This document shows, piece by piece, positions 1 through 9,000 of a stretch of DNA of 64,000 nt; within the stretch, counting starts at the first letter, position 1; every line of letters begins with the position of its first letter. Under the pieces are notes generated by a model. That model did no database searches. It was not told the DNA's origin and saw only the letters and a list, made by a program, of their open reading frames with translations. A program made the position numbers and the translations under genes. The DNA is from Nocardiopsis potens DSM 45234 (GTDB taxonomy: Bacteria; Actinomycetota; Actinomycetes; Streptosporangiales; Streptosporangiaceae): positions 1-64,000 of the forward strand of contig NZ_ANBB01000014.1 in the NCBI RefSeq assembly GCF_000341105.1. The letters are read 5' to 3'.

Positions 1-312
1 GCCCGGATCGGCCCCCGGAAGCCCCGAATCGCCTTGATCGGGCCGGTGTTGGGGGGTTCGAGCCGCCCGGAAGGCCGGGAAGCAGGGGGCCGGAACCCGG
101 GAAGAGCAGGAGTGCGGACTAGATGTCGCTTTTGCCCTGCTGGGAGGGCCTGCCTTGGCCACTCTGGGTGATCGGTGAGGGGGTGGTGGGGGCTTCGGGG
201 CTTACTACTCGCTGGTAGATGTAATCGGGGTGCTGCCGGGGTGCGCAGGGCGCTCCCGCGCCCGCCCGATCTCCGCCGCGAACCGGGCATACAGGGATAA
301 GGCCCCTGGCGG
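1..312. repeat. Non-coding repeat core, copy A
   Basis: This segment is repeated in the same orientation at 37445-37756, by eye at roughly 80-85% identity. Identity is concentrated in blocks: 39 consecutive identical bases at 197-235 match 37640-37678, and shorter identical blocks surround the GATGTCGCTTTTGCCCTGC stretch and the CAGGGATAAG/TAGGGATAAG end. The blocks are identical at every base, with no third-codon-position pattern, so conservation looks like that of DNA or RNA rather than protein. The copy may extend left of the window. I see no tRNA, rRNA or known RNA family in it. Confidence 0.75.
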
Positions 313-359
313 GCCCAGGCGGGCCGGGCCGGTGGACGCGGCGCCTGGCCCCCTCTCGC

Positions 360-800
360 CTTCGCCGCCTGCTTGAACCCCTGCTTCGCGAGGTGCCGCG
401 CCCGACCGGTCGGCCGGTGCCCTTCCCGCCTTCGCCGCCTGCTTGAACCCCGGCCCCGTGGGGCGCCGCGCTCGGGCGGCCGCCTCCGCTCCGCCCCTAC
501 CGCCGCCTTTGCCGCCTGTTTGGACCTTCGCTCCGTGGGGCGCCGCGCCCGGCTGGGGCGCCGCGCTCGGCTGGGGTGCCCGGTCCCGGCCCTTCCTTCG
601 CCGTCGCTGCCGGTCTGAGCCCTTGCTCCGTGGGGTGCCGCGCCGGACCGACCGGCCGGTCCCTACCGCCGCCTTTGCCGCCTGTTTGAACCCTCGCCCC
701 GTGGGGCGCCGCGCCGGACCGACCGGCCGGTCCCCACCGCTGCCTTCGCCGCCTGCTTGAACCCTCAGCCCGTGGGGCGCCGCGCCCGGCTGGGGCCGGG
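360..800. repeat. Array of ~80-bp GC-rich repeats (left array)
   Basis: About six imperfect units of roughly 75-95 bp are repeated here. Each contains a CGCCTGCTTGAACCC-like block followed by CCCCGTGGGGCGCCGCGC, whose GCCCC/GGGGC arms can pair. The units lie just beyond the stop codon of the EccA-like gene (854). The same unit family occurs at 36955-37300 in reverse orientation and at 37845-38300 in forward orientation. Short ORFs here have no recognisable product and I treat 1-853 as non-coding. Confidence 0.75.
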
Positions 801-853
801 GCCGCGCCTGGGGGAGGGGGAGGGGAGGCGGCGCGGCCCCGGGGTGTGCGGGG

Positions 854-3800
854 TCAGGGCACGTCGGTGGGGGTGAGGACGACCATGTCGTCGCGGGTGG
901 GGTCGGGGAGGGAGATGAGGCGGCCGGCCTGGCGGGTGATCATCTTCTCCAGGACCTGGCGGGCGTAGCGGGCGTTGCCGAAGGCCTCGGTGCGGGGGAC
1001 CGCGTCGAAGTGGGCGAGGAGGGCCTCGGCGGTCTCGGCGGGGATGCGGTAGCCGCCGGCCTCGGCCATGCCCTCCACGATCGAGACCAGTTCGGCGCCG
1101 GAGTAGTCGGCGAACGGCACCCGGTGCGCGAACCGGGAGGCCAGGCCCGGGTTGGAGGCGAGGAACCGGTTCATCTCGGTGTCGTAGCCGGCGACGATCA
1201 CCGCCACCTCGTCCCGGTGGTCCTCCATCAGCTTGACCAGGGTGTCCACCGCCTCCTGGCCGAAGTCGTTGCCGCCGCCCGCCGGGGTCAGCGTGTAGGC
1301 CTCGTCGATGAACAGCACCCCGCCCTTGGCCTTCTCGAAGACTTCGGTGGTGAGCTGGGCGGTGTGCCCGACGTACCGGCCCACCAGGTCGGCGCGGGCC
1401 GCCTCCACGGTCTGGCCGCCGGGCAGCACGCCCAGCGCGTTCAGCAGCCGCCCGTAGAGCCGGGCCACCGTGGTCTTACCGGTACCGGGCGGACCGGAGA
1501 ACACCAGGTGGTGGCTGAGAGTGGGCACCGGCATCCCCAGCTCGCGCCGGCGGGCCGCCGCGACCAGCACGTTCACCAGGTCGTTGACGACCGTCTTCAC
1601 CTCGGCGAGCCCGGTCAGCCCGTCCAGCTCGGCGCGGAGCGCCGCCACCTCGTCGGTGCCGGCGCCGGACTCCTCCGCCTCGGCCGCGTCGCCCAGGTCC
1701 TCCGGGACCAGCAGGGTCAGCTCGGTCGGGTCGGCGGGCGGGTTCTCGCCCAGCCGGTGCGCCTGCCGGTCCACCATCTCCTCGAACACCTTGCGCGCCT
1801 CGCGCCCGTTGCCGAACGCCGGGCCCTTCGGCATCCGGTCGAAGTAGCGGAGCAGCAGCGGCGGCAGCGCCTCGTCCAGGGTGTAGCTGTGCCGGGAGCC
1901 CAGGCTCCGCACGATCTCCACCAGGTCCTCGGGGCTGTAGTTGGGGAACTCCACGGTGCGGGCGAACCGCGACGCCAGGCCCGGGTTGGAGGCGAGGAAC
2001 CCCTCCATCTCCGGGGCGTAGCCGGCGACGATCACCACCACGTCGTCCCGGTGGTCCTCCATCAGCTTGACCAGGGTGTCGATGGCCTCCTGGCCGAACC
2101 CGCCGCCGCCCTCCGCGGAGAGCGTGTAGGCCTCGTCCACGAAGAGCACGCCGCCGCGCGCCTTCTCGAACACCTCGGTGGTCTTGATCGCGGTGGCGCC
2201 GACGTACTGCCCCACCAGGTCGGCGCGGGCCGCCTCCACCACGTGGCCGTAGCGGAGCACGTCCAGGTCGGCCAGGAGCCGCCCGTAGAGCCGGGCCACC
2301 GTGGTCTTGCCGGTGCCGGGCGGGCCGGCGAACACCAGGTGCCGGGCGACCGGCGGCGACGGCAGCCCCATCTCGGCGCGGTGCCGGGCCATCCGGTTCC
2401 GGTTCACCAGCGTGGTGACCTCGCTCTTCACCGTCTCCAGGCCGATCAGGGCCTGCAGCTCGGCCAGCGGCCCCTCGTCCTCCTCCTCGGCGTCCTGCCC
2501 GGAGCCGCCGCCGGACGCCCCCGGAACCGGGGCGCCGGCCGGAACCGCGTCCGGGCCGTAGCTGTCCTCCGCCCGGTTGCCCTCGCTGACCAGCTCCTCG
2601 GCGCGCACGTGCGACCCGGCGACGGTCTGCCGCAGCCCGGCCCTGCCGTTGTCGCGCACCGTGCAGCCGTCCACCAGCACGTCCTCGCCGCTGCCGACGA
2701 GCACCCCGTCGGCCTCGTTGCCGAACAGGTCGCAGGAGCGCAGCACCGCCCGGCCGCCCGCGGCGACCAGCGCGCCGTTGCGGCCGTTGCCGTGCACCCG
2801 CACCCGCAGCGCGGTCACCTCGCCCTCGGCGTGCACCGCCAGCCCGTCCCCGCCGCACCCGGAGACCTCGCCGTCCCGCAGGTCCAGCACGGCCCCGCCG
2901 GAGGCGGTCACCCCGTTCTCCCGGGCCTCCACCACCCGCAGGCCGGTCACCGACGGGCGGGCCTCGCCCGAGGCGTGCACCCCGGCCCGGCGCGCCTGCG
3001 CCACCTCGACGTCCTCCAGCCGGCCCCCGCCGCCCTCGAACCGGACACCGTGCCCGCGCACCCCGCGCAGCCGGACCCGGCGCAGGAACGGGGCGGCGCC
3101 GGACAGCACCGACACCCCCGCCCCGGCCGCCCCGTCCACGGTCAGCTGGTCGAACTCGGCGGTGGAGTCCTCGGCGACGACCACCCCGCCGGCCTTGGCC
3201 GCGTGCACCTCCAGCCCGCTGAACGCGGTCGAGGAGCGCCCGGCGACGCGCACCCCGTCGCCCCCGGCCTCGCGCACCTCCACCCCGGTGAGCAGCCCGC
3301 GCGCCTTCTCCTCGGCGAGGACGCCCTCGCGGCCGCTGCGCACCACCGTCACCCGGTCGGCGCGCGGGTCGGTGCCGCCCTGCAGCACCAGGCCGCGGCC
3401 GGCCGCGTCGCGCACGTCCACCTCGGACAGCCGCACCGCCGAGCGGGACGACACCACCACCCCGTCGTCGGCGACGTCGTGCACCCGCAGCCGGACCAGT
3501 TCCGGCGCGGCGTGCTCGTCCACCGCCACGGCGGGCTTGGCGGTGCCGCTCACCTCGCACTCCTCCACCAGGCCCGCGCCGCCGCCGGCCGCGTAGATCC
3601 CGTTGCCGCCGGCGTCGCGGATGGTGCACCGGCGCACCTGGGGGGCGCCGCGCTCGTTGATCACCAGGCCGCTGGTGGCCACGTCCTCGATGACGCAGTC
3701 CTCGATCACACTGGGCTGGGCCGAGGTCACCACGATGCCCGCGCCCTCGGTGCAGGTCACCCGGCAGCCGCGGAGCGCCACCGCGCCCTCGTCGCGGGCC

Positions 3801-4153
3801 AGCACCGCCGCCCAGGCGGCGCCGTCCACCCGGCAGTCGGCCAGCTCCACCTGCCCGGCGGCGGCGTCCACCACCGGGGCCTCGGAGTCGCGGCCGCGCA
3901 GCACCAGCCCGGTCAGCTTGACCGCCTCGGCGATGGAGGTGATCACGCTCCCCTCCGAGCTGAGGAGCTCCACCGAACCGGGCTCCTCGGCGGCCATCAG
4001 GGTCACCACCCGGGTGAGGACCAGCTTCTCGTCGTAGCGCCCCGGCGCGAGGGAGAGCACCGCCCCGTCGCCGGCGGCGGCGACCGCCTCGCCGATCGTG
4101 CGGTAATCGGCGCCGCCCGACGGGTCGACGGTGCGCATGTGCGGGGTGTTCAA
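854..4153 (-). CDS. EccA-like protein: beta-helix plus two AAA ATPase domains
   Basis: The first ~540 residues are Gly/Val/Ala-rich repeats of the right-handed parallel beta-helix type (pectate-lyase-like fold). Two CbxX/CfqX-type AAA domains follow. Numbered from the ATG at 4138, each has a GPPGTGKTT Walker A (about residues 603 and 881) and a Walker B, VLFVDEAYTL or VLFIDEAYTL. EccA of mycobacterial ESX systems is a cytosolic CbxX/CfqX ATPase with an N-terminal TPR region and one AAA module. Here a beta-helix replaces the TPR and the AAA module is doubled. The start is uncertain: TTG at 4153 has GGAG eight bases upstream, while ATG at 4138 has no well-spaced site. The gene is last in the minus-strand T7SS train but lies 327 bp from its upstream neighbour. 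A role in handling substrates for the translocon is inferred. Confidence 0.85.
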   Translation of the reverse strand: MNTPHMRTVDPSGGADYRTIGEAVAAAGDGAVLSLAPGRYDEKLVLTRVVTLMAAEEPGSVELLSSEGSVITSIAEAVKLTGLVLRGRDSEAPVVDAAAGQVELADCRVDGAAWAAVLARDEGAVALRGCRVTCTEGAGIVVTSAQPSVIEDCVIEDVATSGLVINERGAPQVRRCTIRDAGGNGIYAAGGGAGLVEECEVSGTAKPAVAVDEHAAPELVRLRVHDVADDGVVVSSRSAVRLSEVDVRDAAGRGLVLQGGTDPRADRVTVVRSGREGVLAEEKARGLLTGVEVREAGGDGVRVAGRSSTAFSGLEVHAAKAGGVVVAEDSTAEFDQLTVDGAAGAGVSVLSGAAPFLRRVRLRGVRGHGVRFEGGGGRLEDVEVAQARRAGVHASGEARPSVTGLRVVEARENGVTASGGAVLDLRDGEVSGCGGDGLAVHAEGEVTALRVRVHGNGRNGALVAAGGRAVLRSCDLFGNEADGVLVGSGEDVLVDGCTVRDNGRAGLRQTVAGSHVRAEELVSEGNRAEDSYGPDAVPAGAPVPGASGGGSGQDAEEEDEGPLAELQALIGLETVKSEVTTLVNRNRMARHRAEMGLPSPPVARHLVFAGPPGTGKTTVARLYGRLLADLDVLRYGHVVEAARADLVGQYVGATAIKTTEVFEKARGGVLFVDEAYTLSAEGGGGFGQEAIDTLVKLMEDHRDDVVVIVAGYAPEMEGFLASNPGLASRFARTVEFPNYSPEDLVEIVRSLGSRHSYTLDEALPPLLLRYFDRMPKGPAFGNGREARKVFEEMVDRQAHRLGENPPADPTELTLLVPEDLGDAAEAEESGAGTDEVAALRAELDGLTGLAEVKTVVNDLVNVLVAAARRRELGMPVPTLSHHLVFSGPPGTGKTTVARLYGRLLNALGVLPGGQTVEAARADLVGRYVGHTAQLTTEVFEKAKGGVLFIDEAYTLTPAGGGNDFGQEAVDTLVKLMEDHRDEVAVIVAGYDTEMNRFLASNPGLASRFAHRVPFADYSGAELVSIVEGMAEAGGYRIPAETAEALLAHFDAVPRTEAFGNARYARQVLEKMITRQAGRLISLPDPTRDDMVVLTPTDVP

Positions 4154-4344
4154 CTCTTCGTCTCCATGATCGTTCAGGTGGACGCGGCCGAGCGGGCGCC
4201 GCGGAGGTGGAAGCGGCGGCCGGGCGGGCGGGGCGCCGGCGGCGGACCGGTGCCGGGCCCCGGCCCCAGAATGCCGCCTCCGGCCGACACCCCCGGAGGG
4301 CGGGCCCCGGAGCGCCGCACCGGCGCCGCGCCGCCCGGGGCGCG

Positions 4345-4378
4345 GGGGTGCGGCGCGCCCGGCGCCGCGCCGCACCCC
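4345..4378 (-). terminator. Perfect 13-bp hairpin between two T7SS genes
   Basis: GGGGTGCGGCGCG at 4345-4357 and its exact complement at 4366-4378 enclose an 8-base loop. It is the only distinct structure in the 327-base gap (4154-4480) between the 497-aa membrane protein and the EccA-like gene. There is no T-tract, as is common for actinobacterial terminators. It could end or attenuate transcription from upstream, in which case the EccA-like gene would need its own promoter. I see no convincing promoter hexamers in the gap. Confidence 0.45.
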
Positions 4379-4480
4379 GCACCGCTCCCTGCGGCGCTCC
4401 CAGCGGAGGTCATCGGACGGCCCGCCGCCGCCCCGGCGCCGCCCGTCCGGCGGCCGGCGCCCCGCTCACCGGTACCCCGC

Positions 4481-5974
4481 TCACCAGCACTCGGCCTCGA
4501 CGACCGAGGCGGGGAGCTTCCCGGCGCTGCCGGTGTTGGTCAGCCGGAGGGTGAACGACCGGTTCACGTCGCCGAACTCGGTGACCGCCCAGTAGTTGCC
4601 GCCCTCGGGCTTGCCGATCTTGTACACGCCGCGGTTCTCGCCGCCGGCCCGCTCCCCGTTGAACAGCTCGAAGTGCGCGGGCTCGCCGCTCTCCCACAGC
4701 GGGTGGCCGCCGCTGACCACGAGGATGCGCAGCGCGCAGGTGGAGTCCGTGGTCCCCGGGGTGAAGGTCCAGGTCGCGGCGGTCTCGGCGTAGGAGTTGG
4801 GGTCGCCGCTGACCGGGAGGGCGTCGTAGGCGTCGTCGCAGCCCAGGTCGGTGTAGCCGGAGGAGCCGGTGCGCTCGATGCCGCCGCCGTGCAGGGCGTA
4901 GGAGGCGCCCCTGTCGTCGCAGCCGGGGCCGGCCACCGCGACGTAGTTCTTCTCGTCCTTGACGTCCCGGGCGCCGGGGGAGGAGTCCAGGTGGGTGGAG
5001 TACGGGCCGCCCTCCTCCGCGGCCGGCGGGTCCTGCTTCTCCGGGGCGCCGCCGCCGGAGCCGCCGTCGCCGCCCTCCTTCCCGGGGTCCTTCTGCTCGG
5101 AGCGCTCGGGGGCCTCGGCGCCGGCGCCCTTCTCCCCGTCCTCTCCGTCGCCGGGCTCTTCCCCGCCCTTCGGGGCGCCCTTCTCCGGGTCGGCCTCCGC
5201 GTCCTTCTCCCCGTCCCCGCCGGGGCCCTTCCCGCCGTCCTCTTCCCCGGCGCCGCGCTCACCGCGCTCGCCGTCTTCGGCGTCCTCGCCCTTCCCCTTC
5301 TCCTCGTCCTCCCCGTCCTCCTGCGGGGAGCCGTCGACCAGGGACTGCACCGGGGCCTCGCCGACCGGGCCGGAGCCGCCCTCGCCGCCCCCGCCGCCGG
5401 ACTCCCCGCCGCCTCCGCCGTCGTCGTCGCGGTCCTCGCCGACCGCGCCGGGCGCCTGCGGCAGCACGTCCGGGACGAAGCCGCCCGGGTCCTGGCCGCC
5501 GCCCGCACCGCCGTCGCCGGGCACCACCGGGCCGCCGCCCGCCGCGGGCACCTGGGCCCCGGCGGGGGCGCCCGCGGCGTCGGCCGGGCCGCCCTCGGTC
5601 CCCGTGGCGCCCACGGCGCCGACCATCCGCATGCCCGCCTCGGAGAAGCCGAAGGGGGCGGCGACCAGCATCAGGCCGGCGATCGCCGCCAGCGCCATGG
5701 TGGGCTTGCCGGGCCGGTGCGCGGTGTCCGCGGCGCCCTTCCCCTCCACCGCCGACCGGGCGCCGAACCGGCCCAGCGCGGCGGTGAGGCCGGCCGCCGC
5801 GCCCGCGGCGGGGGGAGCCGTCCCGGCGGCCTTCGCGGCCGCGGCGGGGCCGGCGGGGGCCGGCGGCGGTGGCGCGGACGCCGGACCGGTCGGCGCCGCC
5901 GCCGACTCCGGTGCCGGGTCGGCCGAGCTCATCAGGGCTCCGGGCCGCTCGGCCTTCGCGGATTCTCCTGCCAT
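4481..5974 (-). CDS. Membrane-anchored protein with acidic linker and Cys-containing C-terminal domain
   Basis: This 497-aa protein starts at ATG 5974, preceded by GAGGAA at good spacing. Residues 1-90 are Ala/Pro-rich, and residues ~92-110 form one hydrophobic segment. Residues ~130-330 are a long Glu/Gly/Asp/Lys-rich linker. Residues ~334-497 form a compact domain with cysteines 352, 379, 413 and 496, the last in the C-terminal ECW. The expected topology is an N-terminal cytoplasmic tail, one anchor and a C-terminal domain outside the membrane, where the cysteines could pair. I do not recognise the domain. It lies 55 bp downstream of the giant protein gene in the same direction, so it may be a partner or immunity factor for it; that is inferred from position only. 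Confidence 0.8.
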   Translation of the reverse strand: MAGESAKAERPGALMSSADPAPESAAAPTGPASAPPPPAPAGPAAAAKAAGTAPPAAGAAAGLTAALGRFGARSAVEGKGAADTAHRPGKPTMALAAIAGLMLVAAPFGFSEAGMRMVGAVGATGTEGGPADAAGAPAGAQVPAAGGGPVVPGDGGAGGGQDPGGFVPDVLPQAPGAVGEDRDDDGGGGGESGGGGGEGGSGPVGEAPVQSLVDGSPQEDGEDEEKGKGEDAEDGERGERGAGEEDGGKGPGGDGEKDAEADPEKGAPKGGEEPGDGEDGEKGAGAEAPERSEQKDPGKEGGDGGSGGGAPEKQDPPAAEEGGPYSTHLDSSPGARDVKDEKNYVAVAGPGCDDRGASYALHGGGIERTGSSGYTDLGCDDAYDALPVSGDPNSYAETAATWTFTPGTTDSTCALRILVVSGGHPLWESGEPAHFELFNGERAGGENRGVYKIGKPEGGNYWAVTEFGDVNRSFTLRLTNTGSAGKLPASVVEAECW

Positions 5975-6029
5975 GTCTCGGTTCCTCTCTGAGTGGGGGG
6001 CCGGTCGCGGGTGGGGCGCCGCGATCCGG

Positions 6030-9000
6030 TCAGGGGGCTGGGGGCGGTGAGGTCTGCGGGTTGAGGGCGGAGAAGAAGTCCGCGGCCAGCGACGGCGCAC
6101 CCGCCGCCGGTACGGGCGCGGCGGGGCCGCTCCCGTGGGGTTCCCCGGCATTCTCCTCCACCGAGTCCTCCCCGGGGGCAGGCGGTCCGCCGCCGGAGCC
6201 GCTGGAGGTACCGGAACCGCCCTCGGGTGGTGCGGTGGTGGAGCCGGATCCGCCGGAGGTATCGGAGTCGGCCCCGGGCGGCCCGCCGGCGGCGCCGGAG
6301 CCGCCCTCGGACGGCGCGCCGGTGGAGCCGGAGCCGCCCCTGGGCGGTGCGGCGGCTCGCACCGGGGGGTCGTCCACGGGCGCCGGTCGGGGCATCCGGG
6401 ACAGCGGGCCCTCCATCCCGGCCCGCCGGGCCAGGTCCAGGGCCCGGGTGAACCGGCCGTCGGCGGCCCACCGGTGGGCGGTCGCGTCCAGCCGGTCGCG
6501 CAGGCGCGGCGGCAGTCCGGCGCGGACCTCCTCGTCGGAGCGGCCGCGCACGTCGCGGTCGTAGAGCGCGCCGAACAGCTCGACGGCGTCGTCCCGGTCC
6601 CGCGCGGAGGAGGCACTCGGGTCCAGGACCCCGGCCAGCTCTTCGAGCACCGGGACGGGCAGGTCGGCCAGCCGGGCGGGCGCGTCGTAGCGGGACGCGG
6701 CGTCGGCCGTCGCCTCGATCTCCTCCAGGTAGCCGGCGAGGACCTTCGGCGGCGCGCCGTCCCCGCCGCCGTGCGGGGCGTCCATGTACCCGCCGGCCTC
6801 GCGCACCGCGGTGGAGCGCGGCGAGCGGCGGAGCGCGCCGGGGGGCCGCTCGTTCTCCGCGTCCTGCGGCGGGTCGGCGTACTCGTCGCGCAGGCCGAGC
6901 CCGTGCAGGGTCTCGTGCAGCCACACGTCCGGCCCGTCCCCCAGCCGCCAGGCGGCGGTGTCGCTGCGGCCGGGCAGATCGGGGTTGTCGTGCACCCAGG
7001 CGACCCGGGTGTGCGGAGCCTCCTCCGGGCCGACCGACTCCACCCGGACGTGCAGCTGGTCGCCGCTGCCCGGGAGCCGGTACCGGCGGTTGAGCACCTC
7101 CTCCAGCCGCGCCCGGTACTCCTGCTCGGCGTCGGCCGCCTGCTTCTCCGAGACGCCGGACCCGAGGCCGAAGTGCACCCGCACGGTCAGTTCCCGCACA
7201 TGCGTCGGGCCGCCGGGCGCCGGGTCGGGCAGCGGGATCCGGCGGACGTCGAAACCGTGCTCGGCGACGGACACCGACGGGTTCCGCAGGCCGGCCTCCG
7301 GGTCGTCCAGCACCTCCGTCCACGCGGCCTCCACGCCGGAGGTGTCCCGGTTCCCGCCGACCCGGGCGACCGGGGCGCCTTCCCGGGCGTGCGCCCAGGA
7401 CTCCGGGCCGGCCAGGCCCTCGTGCACCGGCGCCTCCCGGAACCGGTCCGGGTCCTGCCGCGGACCGGGTGCGCCGTCCTGTTCCGGGGCGTCCTGCTCT
7501 GCGCCGCCCTGCTTCGGGGAGCCGTCCTGTTCCGGGGCGGGCGCGGCGGGGGAGCCGTCCTGCTCCGGGGAGGAGCCGTCGTCCCGCCGGGCGGTGTCCC
7601 CGCCGCCGTGCGGCGCCGGATGCGGACCGTTCGCCGGGGCGGGGCCGGGCGGGCTCGCGGCGCCGACCCGGATCCCGGAGGAGGTCCCCTCCCCGTGCCC
7701 CGAGCCGCCGCCGGTCTGGGTCCCGCCTGTCCCCGTCCCGCCGGACCCGGTCCCGCCGGGGGAGCGGGCGCCGGCCAGTGCGGTGCCGAGCGCGTCCAAC
7801 TCGCGGCGCTGGCGCTCCAGCGCCCGCTGCAGCCCGGAGCGGCGGTCGGACAGGTCGCGCAGCGCGGCGCGGACGCCGTCGTCGAAGACCGGGCGCCCGG
7901 CGGCGGCCTCGGCGTCGATCAGGTCGAGGGCGCGCTCGGCGGCGGCGCGGTCCCGCGCCTCCTGCTCCCCGGAGCGGTTCCAGCCGCCGCCGGCGGTGCC
8001 GGGGCCGGCGCCGAGGTGCCTGCGCAGGGCCGCCACCGCGTCCCGGACCTCCGGGGACCAGCCCGAGGGGTCCAGGTTCGGGGGGAGCTCCAGCAGGTCC
8101 ATCGCGGTGCGGGCGCGCTCGGCGCCGGTCCGCCCCTGCTCGCCGCGGGGGTCGCGGTCCAGCCCGAGGTGCCGGTCCACCGCGTCGAACAGCGCCTTCT
8201 CCGCGTCGGCGGCCCGCTGCTTCGCGGCGGCGACCCCGCCCCACGCGGCTTCGGCGCCGCCGCCGAGCAGCCCGTGGGACTCCGCCTCCTCCCTGGTCAG
8301 CCAGACGTCGGCGTAGGTCTCGGTGGAGACGGCGCGGGCGTGGTGCCGGACCGGGCCGAACGGCCCGTACCGGTGCCCGGGGGAGTCCGCGACCACCAGC
8401 GCGTCCATCGGCATCCGGACCAGGTAGCGGCCCTTCTTCTCGGCCGGGCCGCGGTGGTCGGTGTCCACGGTCGTGGCGGCCTGCTTGCTGCCGCTCGCGC
8501 CGCCGCCCGGCGCGGCGCTCCCCGAGGCGGACTGCGACGCGAAGACCGCGCTCGGGGCGAACCCGTCCTGGGCCGGGTCGGTGCCGGTGCCGAACGCGGC
8601 CGTGCCGTCGAGGGAGACCGGCTGGGTCATGTCCCCCTCGTGCGACCCGGACTTCTCCTCGCGGTGCAGGGTCTGCACGGAGCGCTCGGTCGAGGCGTCC
8701 GGGTCCACGTCGATGATCCGCCCCTCGCCGGGCCGCAGCGAGGTGAACAGCCGGGCGTCCAGCCCCGGCACGGCGAACGGGCCGTCGCCCCCGCCGTTCA
8801 GCAGCGCCGCGCCGCCCTCGCTCTGGGAGGCGGAGAAGAGCGAGCGGAGCGCCTGCTCCCCGGCGGCCGCCGGGAGCATCCCGCCGCGCACACCCGCGCC
8901 GCGCCGCCCGTTCAGGAAGGCCTGCGCCGCCTCGGGGGAGGGGGTCCCCTCGCCGGGGTTCCACCCCTTCGCCAGCGCGGCGGCCACCGCCAGGGCGTCG

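Noticed and set aside
40-80. tRNA T-arm-like GGGTTCGAGCC in the repeat core (also near 37497)
   Set aside because: No acceptor stem, anticodon arm or correct spacing is present around it in either copy.
360-800. CRISPR array
   Set aside because: Units are ~75-95 bp, imperfect and directly adjoining, without uniform repeats and unique spacers, and no cas genes are nearby.
1010-5992. Open frame of 1660 codons opposite the EccA-like and 497-aa genes
   Set aside because: It spans two unrelated minus-strand genes and their gap, and its Leu/Gly/His/Arg composition is typical of a codon-bias shadow.
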